A stretch of 64,000 nucleotides of DNA, from positions 62,001 through 126,000 of the forward strand of contig CAVWIN010000002.1 in assembly GCA_963755085.1 (NCBI GenBank), given 5' to 3'. The notes beneath the pieces are model-generated. The model made no database searches. It saw nothing but the letters and a program-made list of their open reading frames with translations, and was not told the origin of the DNA. This document shows positions 1 through 8,891 of this stretch, piece by piece; the first letter of the stretch is position 1, and the number at the start of each line of letters is the position of its first letter. The translations under genes and the position numbers were made by a program. Origin of the DNA: JACVRM01 sp963755085 (GTDB taxonomy: Bacteria; Actinomycetota; Thermoleophilia; Gaiellales; Gaiellaceae).

Positions 1-51
1 CCGGATCAGCGCGCGCGTCGCCGCCGAGCCGCGCCACGAAGTCGTTGAGGA

Positions 52-586
52 TCAGGCCCCATGCTGTTGCCACGGCGGCTCATCCGCGGGGTAGGTGCTT
101 AGGTTCACGGAGTTGACATGCCCATCGCGAGCGTGGTGCTGGTGAAGCCGACGCTCGGCGTCGACATCAGGGCCGAGCGCACGCGGCAGCTCGAGCGCGT
201 GGAACGGATTGCCGCCCGAGCGCTCGTGCACTCGAAGCAGCGAGTGTGCGCGGCTGTCGACGCGGTCACCGGGCTCCGCAGCAGCGCAATCTCGAGCGCC
301 CGGCGCCGCGGCGGCGCGAGCGCCGGGAATGTGTCGTCCAGGACGTCCTCGAGGAGGTCGCCGAGCCCCGTCTGCGCGAGCCCCTGGTCAGCCTCGGCCG
401 GCCGCGCGGCGAGGACGCGGAGCCGCCCATGCTCGCGTGCCGACGAGACGGCGGCTCGCCAGAGCGTCGACTTGCCCCGGGCTCCCCTTCGAGCACGATG
501 GCGACGGGATCGTCGGCAAGCAGGAGGCCTTCGATCATGCGCAGCTCGTCGTCGCGGCCGACGATGTCTTCCTGGACGACCGTCAT
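52..586 (-). CDS. AAA/LuxR-type ATP-binding regulator, N-terminal part (frameshifted)
   Basis: The protein opens with a segment containing IVGRDDELRMIEGLL and then a P-loop, the usual start of large AAA_16/LuxR transcriptional regulators that sense a ligand and hydrolyse ATP. The P-loop reads GEPGA and then breaks; adding one base near 474 restores GAGKSTLWRAA. A second shift near 260 restores a GGNPFHALELPRAL segment, the typical sensor-2-side motif of the family. The ATG overlaps the stop of the upstream ROK kinase (ATGA), so the two are probably translated together. The reading frame stops near the left edge, far short of the roughly 900 residues usual for the family, so it is either truncated or broken by further indels. 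Family placement comes from the motifs; its target is unknown. Confidence 0.55.
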
Positions 587-1527
587 CCGCCTGCCAGCAC
601 CGCCGCTCCGATCGCGCCCGACAGGTCGCCGAGGCCCGTGCCGATCACTGCGGGCGGCTTGTCCGGGACGAAGATGTGCGGCGCCATGTTCGCAACGATT
701 CGGTCGACAAATGGCTGCCCGAGCCGGTCGCCGAGCCCACCGCTGATCACGACCGCCTCGAGGTCGAGCAGGTTCTGAACCGAGGCGATGCCCACACCGA
801 GCGCCCACGTGGCCTGGTGGATCAGCTTCCTCGCCATCGCGTCGCCGCCCTCGAGCGCCTTGGCGAAGACGCCCGAGGTCAGCCGGTCGCGGCCGCGCTC
901 CTCCATGATCTTGAAGAGGCTCGTCTTGTGCCCGCGCTTCACGAGCCGGTGCGCCTGCCGTTCCATGCTTGCGCGCCCGGCGTAGGCCTCGACGCACCCG
1001 CGTCGGCCGCAGCCGCACCGCAGCCCGTTCGGCCGTACGACCATGTGGCCGAACTCGCCCGCCGCGCCGCGGCCCGTGTACAGCCGCCCGTCCAGCACGA
1101 GCCCGCCCCCGACACCGGTGCCCGCCCAGACGCCGAGCAGGTTCTTGTACGGCCGGCCGGCGCCCCGTTGCCATGTCCCCAGGACGGCGACGTTGACGTC
1201 GTTCCCGAGCACGACCGGGATGCCGCCGAGCTGCTCGGACACGCGCGGGCCGAGCTCGACCCGGTCACCGAAGCCGGGCACGTTCGCCGCCAGCGTGACG
1301 ACGCCCGTCGCGGCGTCGACGTCGCCCGGCGAGCCGATGCCGACGCTCTCGAGCTCGCCGCCGCCCGCCGCGGCCAGCGCCTCGCGCACGGTGCCGGAGA
1401 TCGCGTCGATGACGTCGGCGGCGTCGCCGGTGCGCGGGGTCTCGGCGCGCGCGCTACCGGCGACCTCCCTGTCGCGCAGGACGACGGTCTGGATCTTCGT
1501 CCCGCCGAGATCGACCCCGGCCTTCAC
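583..1527 (-). CDS. ROK-family sugar kinase (glucokinase-like)
   Basis: A cytoplasmic ROK kinase that phosphorylates a hexose or N-acetylhexosamine with ATP. Visible in order: N-terminal phosphate-binding DLGGTKIQTVVL, GIGSPGD, GNDVNVAVLGTWQRGAG, a glycine-rich AGTGVGGGLVLDG loop, GEFGHMVV, the ROK zinc signature CGCGRRGCVEAYAG, and a C-terminal VISGGLGD loop. Its 314 residues are normal for bacterial glucokinase/ROK proteins. The GTG start overlaps the stop of the preceding propeller gene (GTGA), and its own stop overlaps the next ATG, giving a three-gene coupled operon. The sugar cannot be decided from sequence alone; glucose is the commonest substrate. Confidence 0.9.
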   Translation of the reverse strand: MKAGVDLGGTKIQTVVLRDREVAGSARAETPRTGDAADVIDAISGTVREALAAAGGGELESVGIGSPGDVDAATGVVTLAANVPGFGDRVELGPRVSEQLGGIPVVLGNDVNVAVLGTWQRGAGRPYKNLLGVWAGTGVGGGLVLDGRLYTGRGAAGEFGHMVVRPNGLRCGCGRRGCVEAYAGRASMERQAHRLVKRGHKTSLFKIMEERGRDRLTSGVFAKALEGGDAMARKLIHQATWALGVGIASVQNLLDLEAVVISGGLGDRLGQPFVDRIVANMAPHIFVPDKPPAVIGTGLGDLSGAIGAAVLAGG

Positions 1528-3132
1528 TGCTGCGGCGGCGGGAAGCGGCTGTTGCCGACCCACAGCGAGTGCGTTCGCGGGTCTGATGCGATGCTCCCGG
1601 CCCAGACGCCGGCCGGCATGTCGATCAGCTTCTTCGTGTCGTTGGACACGTCGATGCGCTCGACGTAGGGGCCGGCGGCGATCCACGCGGCGCCGTTCGC
1701 GATCACCCCTTGCTGCGGCGCGCCCGACAGGCCGAGCGGGGGCTCGAGCTTGCCCGGTCTCTGGATCCATCGGTGTCACCGTTGCGTGCTCTGGATCGAG
1801 CAGATAGACCTTCGGCCCGCTCACGTCGATGAGGAACGCCTGCTCGGGGATGGAGAACGTCCGCGACCGGCCTGTCCGGGCGTCGAAGCGCATGATCTTG
1901 TTGACCGTGCACTCGCAGATCCACTCGTAGCCGCGCAACGGCACGAGGATCGTGGTCTCGACGGCGTGCGTGTTCCACGTGCCGGTGACGCGGTTCGATA
2001 TCGGGTCGATGCGCAGCAGATTTGCGTCCGGCTGCAATACCCAGACGGCGCCGTTGCCGGCCGCGATCGTCGAGACACTGCCGTTGCCGGGGAGCGTGTA
2101 CGTCCTGAGGTGCCGTCCGCTCAGCGCGTCGATCCGTTCGACGGTCCAGACCGTCTCGCCGCTACGAGGCCCCTGCAGGGCGGTGTGGCTCTTCGCGAGC
2201 CAGACAGATCCGAAGCCGAAGGCGACCTTGCAACTGCACGCGTCCGCGCCCAGGTCGATGGTCTTGCCGGGAGTGCCCGTGTCGATGTCGCGGGCGACGA
2301 GCCGACCGTCGGAATGCCCTCCCTGCATCTGCCACAGGGTCCCGTCCCTCGACCAGAGGTTCGAGTAGAGGCCGCTGCCGGTCGGCTTGCCGTGCACAAG
2401 TGTGGCCACCTGGTCGGTACGGGCATCGAGGCGCAGCAGGTCGATCCCCTCCGCCGCGGATGCGCCGCCGCCGCGGAAGGCCAGCCACCGCCGCCCGCGA
2501 TAGCAACCATGACGAGCGCGGCCGACGCCGCGACGAGGACGCGGCTGCGCGACGAGAGTCTCGCCGGCACGACGTGGGCGAGCCGCTCCGCGGCCTCTTC
2601 AGGCGACAGCGGCTGGGGCAGGCGCGTCACGACGGCCGTGAGCGCGAAGATCTGGCGGCTCCCCTCGACGCCCTTCAGCTCGTGGACGCCGCGGTCCTCG
2701 AACGTGGCGTCGGAGCCCGAGACCAGGTCGCGGACCGTGCTCGTAACGAGCACCTCGGCCGCGCCCGCGAGCCCCATGACGCGGGCCCCGACGTGCACCG
2801 CGATCCCGCCGAGCTTGCCGTCGATCTCCTCGACCTCGCCCGTGTGGATACCCGTGCGGATGTCGACGCCGAGCTCCTGCACGGCGGCGGCGATCGCGAC
2901 GGCCGCGCGCAGCGACTGCGCCGGCTCGCCGAACGTCGCGAAGAACCCGTCGCCGGCCGTGTCCTGCTCGCGGCCGCCGTACCGCTTCAGCTCGGCGCGG
3001 ACGAGGCGGCGAAACCGCGTGAGCAGTCGCGTTCCAGCGTGCATCGCCGAGCTCCGTGGCGAGCGCGGTGGAGCCGACGATGTCGATGAAGTAGATCGTC
3101 GCCAGTCGGCGCCGGACGGCCTGCTTGGGCAC
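1524..3132 (-). CDS. Class III nucleotidyl cyclase domain fused to a membrane segment and beta-propeller (frameshifted)
   Basis: From a GTG start the N-terminus reads ATIYFIDIVGSTALA, the metal-binding start of class III adenylate/guanylate cyclases. After a frame break near 3035 come DTAGDGFFATFGEP, the HTGEVE segment and VHELKGVEG, completing the catalytic domain. A hydrophobic stretch (VLVAASAALVMVAIAGG) then predicts one membrane pass. After another break near 2450 there is a repeat-rich region with motifs such as GSVWLAKS, GAVWVLQPDANLLRIDP and TVNKIMRFDARTGR, typical of SMP-30/YncE-like propellers, which would lie outside the cell. A third break near 1735 precedes the C-terminus. At least three indels are needed, so it is either sequencing error or a decayed gene. 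The likely role is coupling an external signal to cyclic-nucleotide synthesis. Confidence 0.65.
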
Positions 3133-3148
3133 GGGCGAAAGTATGCGC

Positions 3149-3418
3149 TCAGTCGTTCACGCGGGCAATGAGGTCGCCGCGGCGCATCATCTTCACCGCG
3201 CTGCCGGCGAGCCGCACGTCCCAGCCGGCGCCCTTGGGGAAGAGCACCTTGTCGCCCGGCTCGACGCCGTGCGCCTCGGCGCCGACGGCGGTGATGATCC
3301 CCGTCTGGCAGCCGGTGTCGCTGGAGGCCGGGATGATCAGGCCGGCGCGGGTCTCGGTCTCCTCGTCGACCGGCTCGATGACGACGTAGTCGTCGAGCGG
3401 CTCGAGCGTGACGGCCAT
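3149..3418 (-). CDS. groS: GroES-like co-chaperonin
   Basis: A small 10-kDa chaperonin that caps the GroEL ring. It shows the family pattern: LEPLDDYVVIEPVDEE at the start, then the mobile-loop region ETRAGLIIPASS, and later GDKVLFPKGAGWDV and the C-terminal GDLIARVND. The start used gives MAVTLEPL, has GGAGG upstream, and matches the usual GroES N-terminus; an in-frame ATG seven codons earlier has no ribosome site. No groEL lies beside it in this window, so it may be an extra or separately encoded copy. Confidence 0.88.
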   Translation of the reverse strand: MAVTLEPLDDYVVIEPVDEETETRAGLIIPASSDTGCQTGIITAVGAEAHGVEPGDKVLFPKGAGWDVRLAGSAVKMMRRGDLIARVND

Positions 3419-3459
3419 CGGCTGCGGGTCCTCCAGCATGCTTTGAGGATACTTCGCCC

Positions 3460-4468
3460 ATGGCGTCGCCCTTCGTCGAGCTCGAGATCGGCGGGCACAC
3501 CGTCAAGGTCACGAATCCGGAGAAGATCTACTTCCGGACGGCTGGGCTGACCAAGCTCGACCACGTCCAGTACTACGTCGCGGTCGAGGAGGGCATCGTC
3601 CGTGCGCTGTACGAGCGGCCGACGCAGCTGAAGCGCCACCCCGGCGGCGCGGAGGACGAGGCGATCTACCAGAAGCGCGTGCCGGCGCACGCCCCTGACT
3701 GGATCGAGACCGCGCGCGTCACCTTCCCGTCCGGCCGGCATGCCGACGAGCTCTGCGTCACCGAGGTCGCGCAGGTCGCGTGGGCTGCGAACCTCGGCAC
3801 GATCGACTTCCACCCGTGGCCGTCGCGGCGACGGGATACCGAGCACCCGGACGAGCTCCGCATCGACGTCGATCCGCAGCCCGGGACGACGTTCGCGGAC
3901 GCGAAGCGCGTGGCCGCGTGCGTGCGCGAGGTGCTCGACGAGATCGGGTACGTCGGCTGGCCGAAGACCTCCGGGAACCGCGGCATCCACATCTTCTGCC
4001 GCATCGAGCCGAACTGGGGCTTCCGCGTCGTGCGGCGCTGCGCGCTCGCCTTCGCGCGCGAGATCGAGCGGCGGCTGCCCGACATCGTGACGACCGCCTG
4101 GTGGAAGGAGGAGCGCGGCGAGAGGGTCTTCATCGACTACAACCAGAACGCCCGCGACCGCACGATCGCCTCGGCGTACTCGGTGCGCGCGCGGCCGGAT
4201 GCGACGGTCTCGGCGCCGGTCACCTGGGACGAGCTTCCGGACGTCGAGACCGAGGACTTCACGATCCCGACGATGCGCGAGCGGTTCGCCCGCCTCGGCG
4301 ACGTCCAGGCGCGGGATCGACGACGCCGTGTCCGACCTGCGTGTGCTGCTCGAGTGGGTCGAGCGCGAGGAGGCGGCTGGCGAGGGCGAGGCGCCGTACC
4401 CGCCGAACTTCCCGAAGATGCCCGGCGAGCCGGCGCGGGTTCAGCCGTCGCGCGTGAAGAAGCGCTAG
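3460..4468 (+). CDS. LigD-type DNA polymerase/primase domain protein (frameshifted near the C-terminus)
   Basis: A stand-alone polymerase domain of the bacterial non-homologous end-joining protein LigD, which fills gaps and adds nucleotides at broken DNA ends. Visible are NPEKIYFRTAGLTK at the start, the DELRIDVDPQPG metal-binding segment, TSGNRGIHIFCRI, the WWKEERGERVFIDYNQNARD region and YSVRARPDATVSAPVTW, all typical of PrimPol domains of this class. One base shift near 4310 moves the last 50 residues to another frame, ending PSRVKKR. About 335 residues is normal for the isolated domain. It converges on a cupin fragment and shares its CTAG stop. The ligase counterpart lies at 5.8-6.8 kb on the other strand. 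Confidence 0.87.
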
Positions 4469-4725
4469 GCCTCGCCGTCGTAGTAGCCGACCTTGCTGGA
4501 TCGGCGAACCAGGACGTTGTCGTCCTCGTTGCCGGTCCAGATGCCGACCTTGTCACTGTCCGGATAGACGGCCGCAGCCGGGTAGCTGACCGTCGAGTAC
4601 ATGAGCACACGGACCGTCTCGCTCGTGTCGTTGCGCACCGAGTGCGCGCCGTCCGGCCCGGGCCGGAAGAAGACGACGTCCCATGGCTCGAGCGCCTCCG
4701 TGCCGTCCGGGGTCCGCAGGCTCAA
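4465..4725 (-). pseudogene. Truncated second copy of the cupin-domain gene
   Basis: The last 85 or so residues (PWDVVFFRPGPDGAHSVRND, VRVLMYST, NEDDNVLVRRSSKV, ending YYDGEA) match the C-terminal half of the intact cupin gene at 5.3-5.8 kb almost residue for residue. The N-terminal half, including the first metal-binding histidines, is missing: the sequence upstream is unrelated. I read this as the remnant of a tandem duplication. Its stop codon shares a CTAG with the stop of the convergent polymerase gene. Confidence 0.7.
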
Positions 4726-4813
4726 ACCATATCGCGCTCTCGGGCTCTTGCGCTGGCGCAGCCGGCGCCGGCGCCGCGGTAGCCCGCGCCGCCGGCGCCT
4801 TTGTGGTTCTCGT

Positions 4814-5230
4814 TTAGAGCGCTGCGCCCAGCTGGCGCGCGTACTTCTCTGCCTGCAGGGCTTCGAGCGTCGCGTACTCGGCCTCACCGATCGCCGATCG
4901 CGCAAACTCGATCGCGTCGACTGCATCCTGGTACGCCGAGCCGGCGTCGCGCACGGCGTCGTCGCGATCCATGGAAGCCTTGGTCTCGTCGACGTGTTCC
5001 GCACAGCAGCGACGTGGCGCTGCCAGTCGGTCTGGAGCTGCTGCCAGGGACTGTCAGCCCCGTCGGCCTTCTTAGCGCGAAGCTCGGCGGCGCGGGCGTC
5101 GGCCTGCCGTCGCGCGTCGTCGACCTTCGCCGTGATCTCGCTCGCGCTCGGCCTCGACCGCTGCCTTGACCTCGCGGTCGGCCTTGTCGATCTCCGCCTT
5201 GAGCCTGGCGAAGCTCTCGTCAAGCGACAT
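4814..5230 (-). CDS. Small helical coiled-coil protein of unknown function (frameshifted)
   Basis: Starts MSLDESFARLKAEIDKADRE behind a strong GGAGG ribosome site. Two breaks, near 5140 and 5000, separate three frames that together give about 138 residues rich in Ala, Glu, Lys and Arg (for example VDDARRQADARAAELRAKKA and GEAEYATLEALQAEKYARQL) with a heptad-like spacing and no membrane segment. It lies between the two cupin copies, in the same direction. It resembles stress-associated or envelope-associated helical proteins only in composition, and I do not recognise a family. Confidence 0.5.
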
Positions 5231-5322
5231 CGTTACCTCCTCTCGCGACCCCGCGTGCAAGGTCTACGCCGCGCGAGCTGCGGGCATCGGCGAACCCACC
5301 GATTGCTGCAGGAAGACCGTCG

Positions 5323-5788
5323 TCAGGCCTCGCCGTCGTAGTACTCGACCTTGCTGGACCGCCGGACGATGACATTGTCGTCCTCGTTGCCGGTGACAGA
5401 TGCCGATCTTGTCGCTGTCGGGATACACGGCCGCGCCGGATACGTGTTCGTCGAGTACATGAGCACGCGGACGGTCTCGCTCGGTGTCGTTGCGGACCGA
5501 GTGCGCGCCGTCAGGCCCGGGCGGGAAGAAGACGACGTCCCACGGCCGAGCGTCGCGTGCCGCGGGGTGCCGCAGCGTCGGACGCCCCTGGAGGACGATG
5601 AGCCACTCCTCCTCCGGGTACTCGTAGTGGTACGGGCAGATCTGCTCGCCCGGCTGCAGCTCGTACACGGTCGTACCCGTCTTCTCCGCGCCCAGCTGCT
5701 TGCCGAAGCGGAACATCCCCACGCGGAAACCCTCGGGATCCTCGTCGTCGTAGTGGAAATCGGGGTTCGCGATGTTGATCTTGCGCAC
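5323..5788 (-). CDS. Cupin-domain protein
   Basis: A single-domain cupin of about 155 residues. The first motif is visible as ELQPGEQICPYHYEYPEEEWLIVLQG, with the His, His and Glu ligand positions, followed by the second motif around PGPDGAHSVRND. Such proteins bind a metal and act as small isomerases, dioxygenases or sensors; no substrate can be assigned. The GTG start lies five bases after the ligase stop, so it is in an operon with the ligase. Small frame breaks occur near 5500 and 5430. The C-terminus is closely repeated in the truncated copy at 4.5-4.7 kb. Confidence 0.7.
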
Positions 5789-5792
5789 GCCG

Positions 5793-6800
5793 TCACCCTG
5801 CCAGAAGCGACTCGAACGTCGGGTCATTCGGGCTGCGCGGCGGACGCACCTCGGTCCAGGTGCAGTCGCGCGGGTCCTTGTCCTCGCGGAAGCGCAGCAG
5901 GCGCGAGCCGTGGCGGAAGCGCTTGCCCTGCACCTTGTCGTAGCGCACCTCGGCGACGAGCTCCGGTCGGATCGGCGATTGCTCGAGCTCGCCGCCGCCC
6001 CAGCGGTTCGGCTCCGAGAACCGGCGCTCCGGCGCATCCTCGAGCAGCGGCTGCACGCGCGCGAGGATCTCGTCGTGCCGCTTCGCGCCGACGGCCGCCG
6101 AGCCGACGTAGTCGACCTCGCCCTCGTCGTTGTAGAGGCCGAGGAGCAGCGTCGCGAGGTGGCTCGGCTTCGCCTTCCAGCGCACGCCGACGACGACGCA
6201 GTCGGCGGTCTTGAACGGCTTGACCTTCGTGACGGCGTCGCGCGCGCCCGGGTGGTACGGGACGCCGAGCCGCTTGGCGATGACGCCGTCGAGGCCGGCC
6301 GCCTCGAACGTGTCGAGCCAGCCGCCGGCGACGTCCGGGTCGCGCGTGCACGGCGACAGGTGGAAGCCCTTGCCGACCCGCTCGAGGAAGTCGCGGCGCT
6401 CCTCGAGCGGGAGCTTGTGCAGCGGCTCGCCGTCCCAGAGGAGCACGTCGAAGGCGATGAAGTCCGCCGGGATCTCGGCGGAGAGCTTGCGGACGCGGCT
6501 CTCGGCCGGGTGGAGGCGCATCTGCATCGAGTCGAAGTCGAGGACGCCGTTCCGCGCGATGACGATCTCGCCGTCGAGCGCGGAGTGGGGCGGGAGGAGG
6601 TCGCCGAGCGGCCGCAGCTCGGGGAAGTAGCGGAGCAGCGGCCGCTCCTTCCGCGACCACAGCGCGAGCTCGCCGCCGTCGTTCTCCAGCACGCCGCGGA
6701 AGCCGTCCCACTTGGGCTCGTACTGCCAGCCGTCGCCGGTCGGGAGCTCGGACACGAGCTCGGCCTCCATGGGCGGGAACGGAACGTTTGGGCCTAGCAT
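5793..6800 (-). CDS. ATP-dependent DNA ligase (LigD ligase-domain/LigC type)
   Basis: Seals nicks and ends in DNA with ATP, in repair or non-homologous end joining. The adenylation motif EPKWDGFR contains the nucleophilic lysine (near residue 29); further motifs are SRKERP, LDGEIVIA, FIAFDVLLWDG, DGVIAKR and VKPFKTADCVVVG, followed by an OB-fold end DCTWTEVRPP. At 335 residues it is a compact ligase lacking polymerase and nuclease domains. A separately encoded polymerase domain lies 1.3 kb away on the opposite strand. No Ku gene is visible in the window. Confidence 0.93.
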   Translation of the reverse strand: MLGPNVPFPPMEAELVSELPTGDGWQYEPKWDGFRGVLENDGGELALWSRKERPLLRYFPELRPLGDLLPPHSALDGEIVIARNGVLDFDSMQMRLHPAESRVRKLSAEIPADFIAFDVLLWDGEPLHKLPLEERRDFLERVGKGFHLSPCTRDPDVAGGWLDTFEAAGLDGVIAKRLGVPYHPGARDAVTKVKPFKTADCVVVGVRWKAKPSHLATLLLGLYNDEGEVDYVGSAAVGAKRHDEILARVQPLLEDAPERRFSEPNRWGGGELEQSPIRPELVAEVRYDKVQGKRFRHGSRLLRFREDKDPRDCTWTEVRPPRSPNDPTFESLLAG

Positions 6801-6820
6801 GCGGTCGGAAGGCTATTCGC

Positions 6821-7099
6821 GTGGGCCAGCTCGATGGCACCTGGGACGTGCAGCGGGTCAGCGGGGCGCTCCCGCCGATGGTGGGCGTGCGCAAGCAGAT
6901 CGACGGCGACGCCGGCTACACGGAGCTCGCCGGCGTGCGGCTGCCCTTCCGCGTGGAGGGGAGCCGGCTCGTCTACCGCGGGCTCCCGCTCGTCGACGAG
7001 CTCGAGCCCGACGGGCTCGGCTTCGCCGGGCGAGCGACACTCGCCGGCCGCGAGTACGGGCGGTTCGTGCTCCGGCCCATTTCGACAGAGGAGGCTTCC
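6821..7099 (+). CDS. Small protein of unknown function, about 90 residues
   Basis: Begins at GTG with VGQLDGTWDVQRVSGALPPM and has the look of a small beta-barrel (GDAGYTELAGVRLPFRVEG, GREYGRFVLRP). It runs in frame, without a stop, into the ferritin-like gene that follows, but a textbook AGAGGAGG ribosome site precedes the ATG at 7100. I think two genes were joined by a lost stop or an indel rather than a natural fusion. The GTG lies 20 bases from the divergent ligase start. Confidence 0.5.
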
Positions 7100-7603
7100 A
7101 TGACGACGATGACCGACCTCGAGCGCGACCTGAGCAAGCACGTCGACGAGGCGATCGCGATGGAGCAGACCGTGCTGCGGCTGCTCGACTCCGTGATCTA
7201 CGGGATGGACGACGAGGAGGTGCGCGAGGCGCTGCGGCTGCACAAGGTCGAGACCGAGCGGCACATCGACCGGCTCCAGGCGCGGCTCGAGGTCTACGGG
7301 CGTTCGCCGTCGATCGTCCGCGAGGCGGGCGGGATCCTCACGGCGATGATGAAGAGCGTCATCGACCTCACGCGCGGCGAGAAGGCGGCGCGCGGCGCAC
7401 GCGACGCGTACGCGACCGAGCATCTGGAGATCGCGACGTACCAGCTGCTCGAGCGGCTGGCCGTCCGCGCGGGCGACGAGGCGACCGCCCAGGTGGCCCG
7501 CGACAACCGCGTCGACGAGGAGCGCATGGCGGGCTGGATCGACGCGCACTGGGACCGCTTCGCCGAGCTCGCGCTCGCGGAGAAGGTCGTTCACGAGACG
7601 TAG
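7100..7603 (+). CDS. Ferritin-like DUF892 (YciF-type) protein
   Basis: A four-helix-bundle protein of about 167 residues. It has the paired helix signatures HKVETERHIDRLQARLEVYG and ATEHLEIATYQLLERLAVRA, with Glu and His at the spacing used for a di-iron site in the YciE/YciF family, which is linked to osmotic and oxidative stress. The start is chosen from the strong AGAGGAGG nine bases upstream. An in-frame extension upstream would add the unrelated 93-residue segment described separately. No export signal is seen. Confidence 0.75.
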   Translation: MTTMTDLERDLSKHVDEAIAMEQTVLRLLDSVIYGMDDEEVREALRLHKVETERHIDRLQARLEVYGRSPSIVREAGGILTAMMKSVIDLTRGEKAARGARDAYATEHLEIATYQLLERLAVRAGDEATAQVARDNRVDEERMAGWIDAHWDRFAELALAEKVVHET

Positions 7604-7642
7604 GCGCAGCGCAGCGCGGCGTCCGGCCGCCAGAATGGCGCG

Positions 7643-8875
7643 ATGCGCCGCGTCGCCGTCACCGGGCTTGGAGCCGTCACGCCGCTCGGCAACGACGCGC
7701 CGTCCACGTGGCGTGCCGCCGTGGCTGGCGAGAGCGGCATCGACTTCATCCGCTCGTTCGACGCCTCCGGCTTCCCCGTACGCGTGGCCGCGGAGGTCAA
7801 GGACTTCGAGGTGCCGGACATCATCTCGCCGAAGGAGGCGCGCCGGCTCGAGCGCAACGTGCTCTTCGGGCTCGCCGCCGGCAGCGAGGCGCTGGCCGAC
7901 GCGGGCCTGAACGGGTTCGACCCGGCGCGGGTCGGGATCGTCTTCGGCTCCGCGATCGGCGGGTTCATCGGAATCATGGAGCAGGCAGACGTGATGCGGG
8001 AGCGCGGCGCCGACCGCGTGTCGCCGTTCTTCCTGCCGAGCGTCCTGGTCGACTCGGGCAGCGGCCAGCTGGCCATCTCGCTCGGGATCCGCGGCCCCAA
8101 CTACGCGGTCGTGTCCGCGTGCGCGACCGGGTCGCACACGATCGGCGAGGGCGCCGAGCTGATCCGCCGCGGCGACGCGGACGCGGTACTCGCCGGCGGC
8201 ACCGAGGCGGCCATGCACCCGCTGATCCTCGCCGGCTTCTGCGCCATGCGCGGGCTCGCCGCCGAGGAGGAGTACCCGCCGCGCGCGTCACGGCCGTTCG
8301 ACGCGACCCGCGCCGGGTTCGTCATCGGCGAGGGCGCGTGCATCCTCGTGCTGGAGGAGCTGGAGGCCGCCCGGGCGCGCGGCGCGACGATCTACGCCGA
8401 GGTGCTCGGCTACGGCGCGTCCAACGACGCGTACCACATGGCCGCGCCCGATCCCGACTCGGTGGGCGTCGCGGAGATGATGCGGGCGGCGCTGCGGCGC
8501 GCCGGCGTCGAGCCCGAGCGGGTCGACTACATCAACGCGCACGGCACCTCGACGCCGCTCGGCGACGCCGCCGAGACGAAGGCGATCAAGGAGGTCTTCG
8601 GCGACCACGCGTACGAGCTGGCCGTCTCGTCGACGAAGTCGGTCACCGGGCACTGCTTCGGAGCGGCGGGCGCGATCGAGGCGATGATGTGCGTGCTGGC
8701 GATCCACCACGGCGTCATCCCGCCGACGATGAACTACGAGACGCCGGATCCCGAGTGCGACCTCGACTACGTCCCGAACGAGGCGCGCGAGGCGCGCGTC
8801 GACGTGGCGCTGTCGAACGCGATGGGCCTGGGCGGCCACAACGGCTGCGTGCTCCTGGGCCGCGTCGAGACCTAG
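7643..8875 (+). CDS. fabF: Beta-ketoacyl-ACP synthase II
   Basis: Condensing enzyme of type II fatty-acid synthesis that extends acyl-ACP with malonyl-ACP. The catalytic triad is visible: Cys in SACATGSHTIGEG (about residue 163), His in NAHGTSTPLGD (about 303) and His in TGHCFGAAGAIEA (about 339); the last motif reads GHCFGAAG instead of the usual GHLLGAAG. The C-terminal NAMGLGGHNGC loop is intact. At 410 residues it is full length. No acp, fabD or fabH lies beside it. Its stop codon is the left edge of a hairpin shared with the convergent HAD gene. Confidence 0.96.
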   Translation: MRRVAVTGLGAVTPLGNDAPSTWRAAVAGESGIDFIRSFDASGFPVRVAAEVKDFEVPDIISPKEARRLERNVLFGLAAGSEALADAGLNGFDPARVGIVFGSAIGGFIGIMEQADVMRERGADRVSPFFLPSVLVDSGSGQLAISLGIRGPNYAVVSACATGSHTIGEGAELIRRGDADAVLAGGTEAAMHPLILAGFCAMRGLAAEEEYPPRASRPFDATRAGFVIGEGACILVLEELEAARARGATIYAEVLGYGASNDAYHMAAPDPDSVGVAEMMRAALRRAGVEPERVDYINAHGTSTPLGDAAETKAIKEVFGDHAYELAVSSTKSVTGHCFGAAGAIEAMMCVLAIHHGVIPPTMNYETPDPECDLDYVPNEAREARVDVALSNAMGLGGHNGCVLLGRVET

Positions 8876-8891
8876 TGGCTGTCAGCCACTA
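8873..8891. terminator. Hairpin containing both convergent stop codons
   Basis: A perfect 8-bp inverted repeat TAGTGGCT/AGCCACTA with a GTC loop. The first three bases are the fabF stop and the last three are the stop of the convergent HAD gene. There is no U-tract on either strand, so termination would depend on the hairpin or on convergence rather than a classical intrinsic signal. Confidence 0.55.

Noticed and set aside
1..73. Possible start of a gene leaving the left edge (minus strand, GTG, reads MATAWGLILNDFVARLGGDA)
   Set aside because: Only about 24 codons are visible, no ribosome site, and it overlaps the frameshifted AAA-regulator end; not enough to call.
118..1668. Long plus-strand frame over the ROK kinase and propeller region
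   Set aside because: Shadow frame in high-GC DNA; Arg/Ala/Gly-rich with no motif, while the minus strand carries clear family motifs.
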